This document shows positions 58,680-64,000 of a stretch of DNA of 64,000 nucleotides, piece after piece. This DNA is from Sanghuangporus weigelae (lineage: Eukaryota; Basidiomycota; Agaricomycetes; Hymenochaetales; Hymenochaetaceae). The notes under the pieces were generated by a model that saw only the letters and a program-made list of their open reading frames with translations, searched no databases and was not told the origin of the DNA. Positions within the stretch are counted from its first letter, which is position 1; every line of letters starts with the position of its first letter. A program made the translations under genes and the position numbers. The DNA is taken from positions 1,550,001 through 1,614,000 of the forward strand of contig CP137327.1 in NCBI GenBank assembly GCA_033182465.1, read 5' to 3'.

Positions 58680-59074
58680 TGTTAGGTGGCGAGACTAACA
58701 GACATAGATCTCAAGGTGGCCAACACAATAACAAATAACTGGCTAATACGAGTTGCCAGGCTAAACACATAATATATTGAAGTGAAGGTAAGTAGAATAG
58801 AAAGACAAGGAAATGAAAGAGTCAATCTAGCTACTTATATACACTTTGAATATGTGAAAGGTCTACTCTAATAAGGAATTACATGATGAAGGAGTGAAGT
58901 GATCAGTGAGCGTCTTAGCCAGAAGGAACAGATTTAGTTATGGTGGATGAGTAAAGATGAATAAGCCATGACAGAGCAAACAGGATTAGTAAAAACGGAT
59001 GAGTAATATAAGGGAAGAATATTAAAATGAATGATGATGTAAGAAAAGAAAAGGAAAATGTTCGAGTCCTAATA
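58680..59074 (-). repeat. 3' LTR of gypsy copy 2 (shortened)
   Basis: About 395 bp against 453 bp in copy 1, so internal deletions. It ends at the inner side next to a C-rich tract (polypurine tract on the minus strand). Confidence 0.88.
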
Positions 59075-61196
59075 TCACCCCCCCTCCTTCAAGGTTGGTT
59101 GTCCTGACCAACCACATAAGCCTTCCGAGGACGTAAACTTGTACATGGCACAAAGACTTTGACGAGGTATCAACAGCTTTCTTGGAGCACTGGGATGCTT
59201 TCAATAAAATTCTTCGACTGCTTCCTTGGTGTTATCCCCAACGTCCGATTTAGGCTGCCATATTACTTTGTCATATCCAACCCACTTGATGAGGAATTGA
59301 AGCTTTCCTCAGTATAGACGTGAGTTGAGTATTTCTTCAACCTCGTATTCTTCTTTGTCTTCAACAATAACAGGTTGTGGCGGCGGAGGTTTCTTTTGAG
59401 ATTCGAATAATGGTTCGACAGCTGGTTTGAGTAAGACTTCGTTGAAGATGGGGTGTACTTGTCTCCATGTGCAAGGTAATTTGAGTTTATATGCACTCGC
59501 ACCAACCTTCTCGATGACTTCAAAGGGACCAAACCATTTATCATCCATTTTCTTTGTTGGACATATTGTCTTTATGTTTTGTCCGTCGAGGAAAACCTTA
59601 TTACCAGTCTCATATTTCACCGCTTTACCTGCATGACGATCATAGAAGCATTTCATGTCATTATTGGCTTTGACCAGGTTTGTTTGAGCGAGTTTGTGTA
59701 CGTCCTTGACATGTTTGGCGAACTCCTCTGCCGACAGATTTGCTGAAGACATTTCAACATTTGTGGACCCCATCGGGTGGACTCCCGTATTGACGAAGAA
59801 AGGGGACAACTTCGCCACTGAGTGCTTGCGATTGTTGTATGCAAACTCTGCTAGTGCTAGCCAGTCTGCCCAATCCGTTTGTCAATGGTTGACGTATAAA
59901 CGTAAGAATTGTTCAAGTTCTTGGTTGACACGTTCCGTCTGGGCGTCGGTTTGAGGATGATACACCGTTAACGGGTTACCTTCAATGTGGAGGAGTTTAT
60001 ATAGCTCCTTCATCATCTTGGCATTGAACTGTACGCCTCGGTCGTGAATAATCTTTTGAGGTAGTCCATGTAAATGAAAGACGTGATCTCGATAGATCTT
60101 CGCCATGCCTTCTACAGTCAGCCTCGTTGTCGTCGGGATTGCATGGGTCTGTTTGCTAAAATAATTGACTACCATGCATATAGTGTTGAACCTGTTTGAC
60201 TCCAGTAGTTCTCTGATCAGGTCGACCATGACAATCTGCCATGGTGCCTCCGGCACCTTGTTAGGGTGAAAAACCTTTGCCCTCGTCACCCTTAGAGCCT
60301 TCATTTGCTGACAACGATCACATCCTCGCACATAGTTCTGGACATCAACATAGATGTTGGGCCACCAGAAGCTTTGGCTTACCATTGCCACTGTCTTGTT
60401 CGCTCCTGGATGTCCGGCCAATGTCGAGTTGTGGCATTCCCTCATCACCGCCTCTCTAACATTCATTGGTACAAAAATGTTCCAGAACTGCTTTGTCATT
60501 GTTCCTGACAACTTGGTCATCACTCTCTTCTTCCATAGACCATCCTTGAACTCCAGGTTCGACGGTCTGTCCTTCTCATTCATCTCCTCCTGTGCTCTCT
60601 TGATCGCCATCATGAGCGTGTCCCTCGATGTCTCCACCATACCTCTGACCAACCATTCCTCCTTGATGAATGTTATGCCTTCATTGTCATGGTTGCCCTT
60701 GTCGTAGTCTGCACAACGTGACAGAAGATCGACTTTCCCTAACATCTTTCCGGGTTTGTGTACTAGCAAAAAGTCAAATTCGGCAAGATCAAGTCTCCAA
60801 CGCACTTGTCAACGATTCAGCTTCTGAGGAGACCTGAAATACGTCAGGTTTGCGTGGTCAATCCAGACTTCAAATGGCACATTGGCTCCCTAAAGGTATT
60901 GTCACCATTCTTTGAGTGCTTGAACGATGGCAAGCATCTCCTTGTCATAGATCTCGTAATTTCATTTAGCATCCAAAAGTGTCGATGATTGATATGCAAT
61001 AACTTTCTATTTGCCATCCTGCTTCTGAAGAAGTACGCCACCTGTTGCGAAGTCTGATGCTTCAGCTTCGACGCAAAAAGGGTCGTCATTATTCGGGATG
61101 GCCAACACCAGGGGACTGCTCAGTCGATCCTTCAACTCCTTGAACGCTCATTGCTCCTCCTCTCCTCACTTCCATTCCACTTTACCTGTTAGTAAT
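59022..61196 (-). pseudogene. Gypsy copy 2 pol fragment (RNase H, integrase, chromodomain)
   Basis: In one frame on the minus strand from the RNase H start (LLTGKVEWKW) through FWMLNEI, RWRLDLAEFDFLLVHKPGK, integrase (ECHNSTLAGHPGANK, CDRCQQ, MVDLIRE, IHDRGVQFN, QTERVNQELEQF), HPIFNEVLLKP and the chromodomain (EYEVEEILNSRL), with stops near 60806, 59880 and 59309 and one short deletion (VPEA-PW). As in copy 1 the frame continues into the LTR (LGLEHFPFLF...HHSF). It keeps Trp codons at two places where copy 1 has stops. Confidence 0.88.
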
Positions 61197-61198
61197 GT

Positions 61199-61654
61199 TG
61201 TCAGGACTCGAACATTTTTCTTTTCTTTTCTTATGTCATCATTCATTTTATTATTCTTCCTTTACATTACTCATCCATTTTTACTAATCCTGTTCGCTCC
61301 GTCATGGCTTACTCAGTCTTGACTCATCCACCATGACTAAATCCGTCCCTTCCAACTAAGATGCTCACTAATCACACATTCCTTTCATCACATGATTCCT
61401 TAATAGAGTAGACCCTTCTTATATTCAAAGTGTATATAAGTAGTTAGATCGACTCTTTCGTTTCCTTGTCTTTCTATTCTACTTACCTTCACTTTGACAT
61501 GGGTATCTACTCCTGTACTCTAGTACTACTGAATAATCTACTTACCTTCACTTCAACATAGCCTGCGTTTAGCTCGGCAACTTGCGTTTAGCCTATTGTT
61601 TGTTGTTGTGTTGGCCACCTCAAGATTGACGTCTGTTAGTCTCGCTGTCTAACA
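61199..61654 (+). repeat. 5' LTR of gypsy copy 3
   Basis: 456 bp, starts TGTCAGGACTCG (one change from TGTTAGGACTCG) and ends GTCTAACA. Confidence 0.92.
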
Positions 61655-62599
61655 TAATAGAAAGACCTACCCTCTAGCCTGTGGAAACACTTGCTATTGC
61701 TGCTCCACACAAGGAGTTATATTGACGATCACAGTATCATGCCCATCCCGGATTCATCCAAGCAACCCCTATCTAGCCCATTGGTGTTTAACGCTGATGT
61801 GTTTTGATATTCCAATAAACAACCAATCACTCTGGTGCCCACTTGTTATTAGACTTGTTACCAACCCCCTTTTACGACGTAGAGAACCATCCCAAATTTG
61901 ATCCTAACAACGTTGTCTCTGCTCTGAGTAAGCAAGGCAAGCAAGTACTGACTCACGTCGAAGGACCATTACCAAGAACACTCAGACGCCAATGTTGTAA
62001 AGAGCCAGTAATCAAAGTTGAAGAAGTCAAGGTTAAGATCGAGGAAAATTAGTCAATGTGGCATTACATATCAGCATCTGGTGGGAAAATCAGTTAAGGT
62101 TCACGTGGGTGACATGAAGAGTCCAATCATCGATGAATATCTCATTCGTCATTCACCTAGAAGCTTGTCATTTAGTCATCAACTTCTAAGACAAGCCGAA
62201 CATCCGAGGTCGGGCCCGTTTGAACACACCGATCCCCGTCCCACCCCCTCGCTATCAAGGTGGATTAAACTGATGAGCAACGCCTTGCTCTACCCCAAGT
62301 CCGTTGGAGCGAACCAGGGAACTGTTACTAAGGTAAGGTACATAGCAGCCTCTTCAACCTCGAGTGGGACGATGCACAAAAGTTTTGAAAATCGCAAGAC
62401 TCGCAGGGCATTTGGTTTCCTTGGACACCAAACCCAAGTGCAAACATAGAGCTATTTGCATGGCAACAGTCCACACACTCGACAGCAACAGAACCATCGA
62501 TGTCAAGAGTACCTCTACTAATCGCTCCAAAACCCGAAGTTCCTATACCCACACCCCCTCTTCAACTATCAGTGTCGTTCACAGAACCAAGAGACCCAC

Positions 62600-63504
62600 A
62601 ACCACCTATCAGTAGTCAAAGCACAATACCTGAACCAGAAGGGGTTCAATAGTACATCTAGTCGTATCCCTCGAAGTTTAAAACAGACAGCGACAAGATC
62701 ATTTTCACCCTCTCGTACCTAAAGGATGGCAAGGCAGCGACATGGGCAGAAAGTTACTTCGAGATGACGCCAAAGGTCGACGGGAATCTAAACATCACAG
62801 AATCATGGGTGGATTTCCTGAAACACCTTGACGAATCATTTGCGGATCCTAGCCATCATCACAAGGCATTCCAGAGACTCGAAGAGTTGCACCAAGGCGA
62901 AGACGATGCTGACAGATTCTTCAATAAGTTCGACATCTATCGCACGCATGCAGGTCTAACTCAAGAGGCCCACGATAGCTGGTTGATCAATTGTCTCAGG
63001 AAGGCCATGAATCTGAAGGTCGTCGAAGGCGTCATGCGGACTGAGCCCGAACCAACAAAGTATGCAGACTGGAAGGCAAGGGTGATCAAGGTCAATCAAA
63101 CGGAATGACAGATCAGGGATTTGTTTGCTGAACGTCGACGACGGAACCCAATTCAGACAACTCAGAGAGCACCTCCCCTATCACAACCACGACGTCTGAT
63201 ACAACAACAGTTTGCGGGGCCCAACGTTCCAAATCCCCAACCCTTCCATCAAGCAGATCATCGAGATGCGACAGGGGTGACGTACGGCGGAATGGGTCAA
63301 CCCATGGACGTCACCATGAACCAAATGCGAGCTCGACGCGCATGTTATAAGTGTGGCCAAACTGGCCACTTTATCAGAGATTGCCCACGCGGTCATGAGG
63401 CAATCAGGTCCATCATTGCTGCCTTCAAACCAGAAGACAGACTGGCACTCCTCGAAGAGCTTGGAAATGCGAAGGAATTAGACTTTGACAATGTCGACGT
63501 GTGA
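62600..63504 (+). pseudogene. Gypsy copy 3 gag fragment
   Basis: Capsid region (SYPSKFKTDSDKIIFTLSYLKDGKAATWAE and on, described by motif only) followed by the zinc knuckle CYKCGQTGHFIRDC (63345-63386). It is better preserved than copy 1: Trp in AATWAESYFE, Arg in FDIYRTHAGL and LFAERRRRNP. It still has the TGA at 63106-63108 and a stop at 63502. Confidence 0.87.
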
Positions 63505-63590
63505 GCAGTACCAGCTGAGCTGGAAGAGATGGTCAATGGTGAGGGTTTTCAGAATGACCAGGTGTAAACGTCGGAACGACTGGTCACACA

Positions 63591-63987
63591 GTGTAGCACA
63601 CTGGCCCCTCCTGTGCCAGTACACTCATACTATGACTCCCTCCCACTACAGATACCATATCCCAGTGCCACCTACACCTTAGAGTGTGAGGGCATACTTC
63701 TACTGCACTTGAGACATCATTTGAGCATGTTTCCACCAATTTCAGCACATGTACTGTACTGCGGCGCCCTCCTAAGGCCCAGATCGATCCGCCGATGGCT
63801 CTCCAACACTCAGTCAGGTCTGCCGACGACTCCTACCCAGCACCAGGCACTATAGGACACATCCCTCAGTGACTACAGGCTGCCGATCTTACAATTTACC
63901 GTATATACAGCTTGGCGGCGACTCTAGATGCCTCCGAGTCGGCCCCCCATGGCGCCAATTGATGCAGCGGACATTCAGACATCCTCA
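63591..63987 (+). repeat. Dispersed repeat of about 400 bp, copy 2
   Basis: Second copy of 31107-31505, same orientation. It joins directly to the truncated gypsy gag and runs to near the window edge. Confidence 0.85.
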
Positions 63988-64000
63988 GGTACCTTTGCTG

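Larger units (their letters stand above)
58680..61198 (-). mobile_element. Gypsy chromovirus copy 2, 3' half
   Basis: A minus-strand element of the same family as copy 1: 3' LTR (58680-59074), polypurine tract and pol from RNase H to chromodomain. It is cut at 61198 by the plus-strand gypsy copy 3. The rest is not in the window. Confidence 0.9.
61199..63590 (+). mobile_element. Gypsy chromovirus copy 3, 5' part
   Basis: Plus-strand element start inserted into copy 2: 5' LTR (61199-61654), leader and gag, then cut off after the zinc knuckle region by the dispersed repeat at 63591. Pol is missing. Confidence 0.9.

Noticed and set aside
1-64000. tRNA and rRNA genes
   Set aside because: I looked for GGTTCGA-type T-loops with matching arms and for conserved rRNA words and saw none; the CATAACC word near the copia LTRs is a primer-site complement, not a gene.

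Overview
This window is nuclear DNA of a filamentous fungus, most probably a basidiomycete (Agaricomycetes). The evidence is the gene style: many 45-75 bp introns with GT-AG borders, a secreted phospholipase B, a GPI-anchored GH13 protein, a ULS1/RAD5-type SNF2 helicase, a VHS-GAT sorting protein and acetoacetyl-CoA synthetase. Ty1/copia and Ty3/gypsy chromovirus retrotransposons are also present. There is no sign of rRNA, tRNA, CRISPR or prokaryotic operon structure. Exon borders were read by eye and may be off by 1-2 bases.

The window has two compartments. Positions 1 to about 26.8 kb are gene-rich and moderately GC-rich. They begin with the uninterrupted 3' half of a Ty1/copia element and its LTR (3-1961). 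Next come a small coiled-coil gene (3081-3882) and a many-exon SNF2/RING helicase with a SUMO-interaction-like motif (4198-9815). On the minus strand follow phospholipase B (10042-12103), a hotdog-fold thioesterase (12221-12942) and a decayed duplicate of that thioesterase (15058-15640). A GH13 amylase homologue whose catalytic nucleophile is replaced by His lies at 16343-18073. It is followed by a VHS-GAT gene with a very long disordered N-terminus (18416-22863, minus), a FAM210/DUF1279-like membrane protein (23063-23701, minus), and divergently from it acetoacetyl-CoA synthetase (23900-26761).

From about 27 kb to the end there is no convincing host gene. The stretch is a nest of repeats: two 1,084-bp fold-back elements with TA target duplications (29952-31035 and 35033-36116); a complete gypsy chromovirus with 453-bp LTRs and GTCAG target duplications (36599-45186); a complete copia element (family A, minus, 46511-51773) with 288-bp LTRs and TATAC target duplications, sitting inside the 5' LTR of a second copia element (family B, 46312-57550); a solo family-B LTR inside the family-B gag (53589-53840); an inverted family-B leader (57555-58679); a truncated minus-strand gypsy (58680-61198); and a plus-strand gypsy start (61199-63590).

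The target duplications and LTR divergence give an insertion order: family-B copies first, then gypsy copy 1 (LTRs about 96% identical by eye), then copia A (4 differences in 288 bp). The broken polyproteins of copia A and gypsy copy 1 keep one reading frame over kilobases and are interrupted almost only by stops explained by C-to-T or G-to-A changes, as expected of CpG deamination or a RIP-like process. Family B differs: it also has frameshifts and a deletion.
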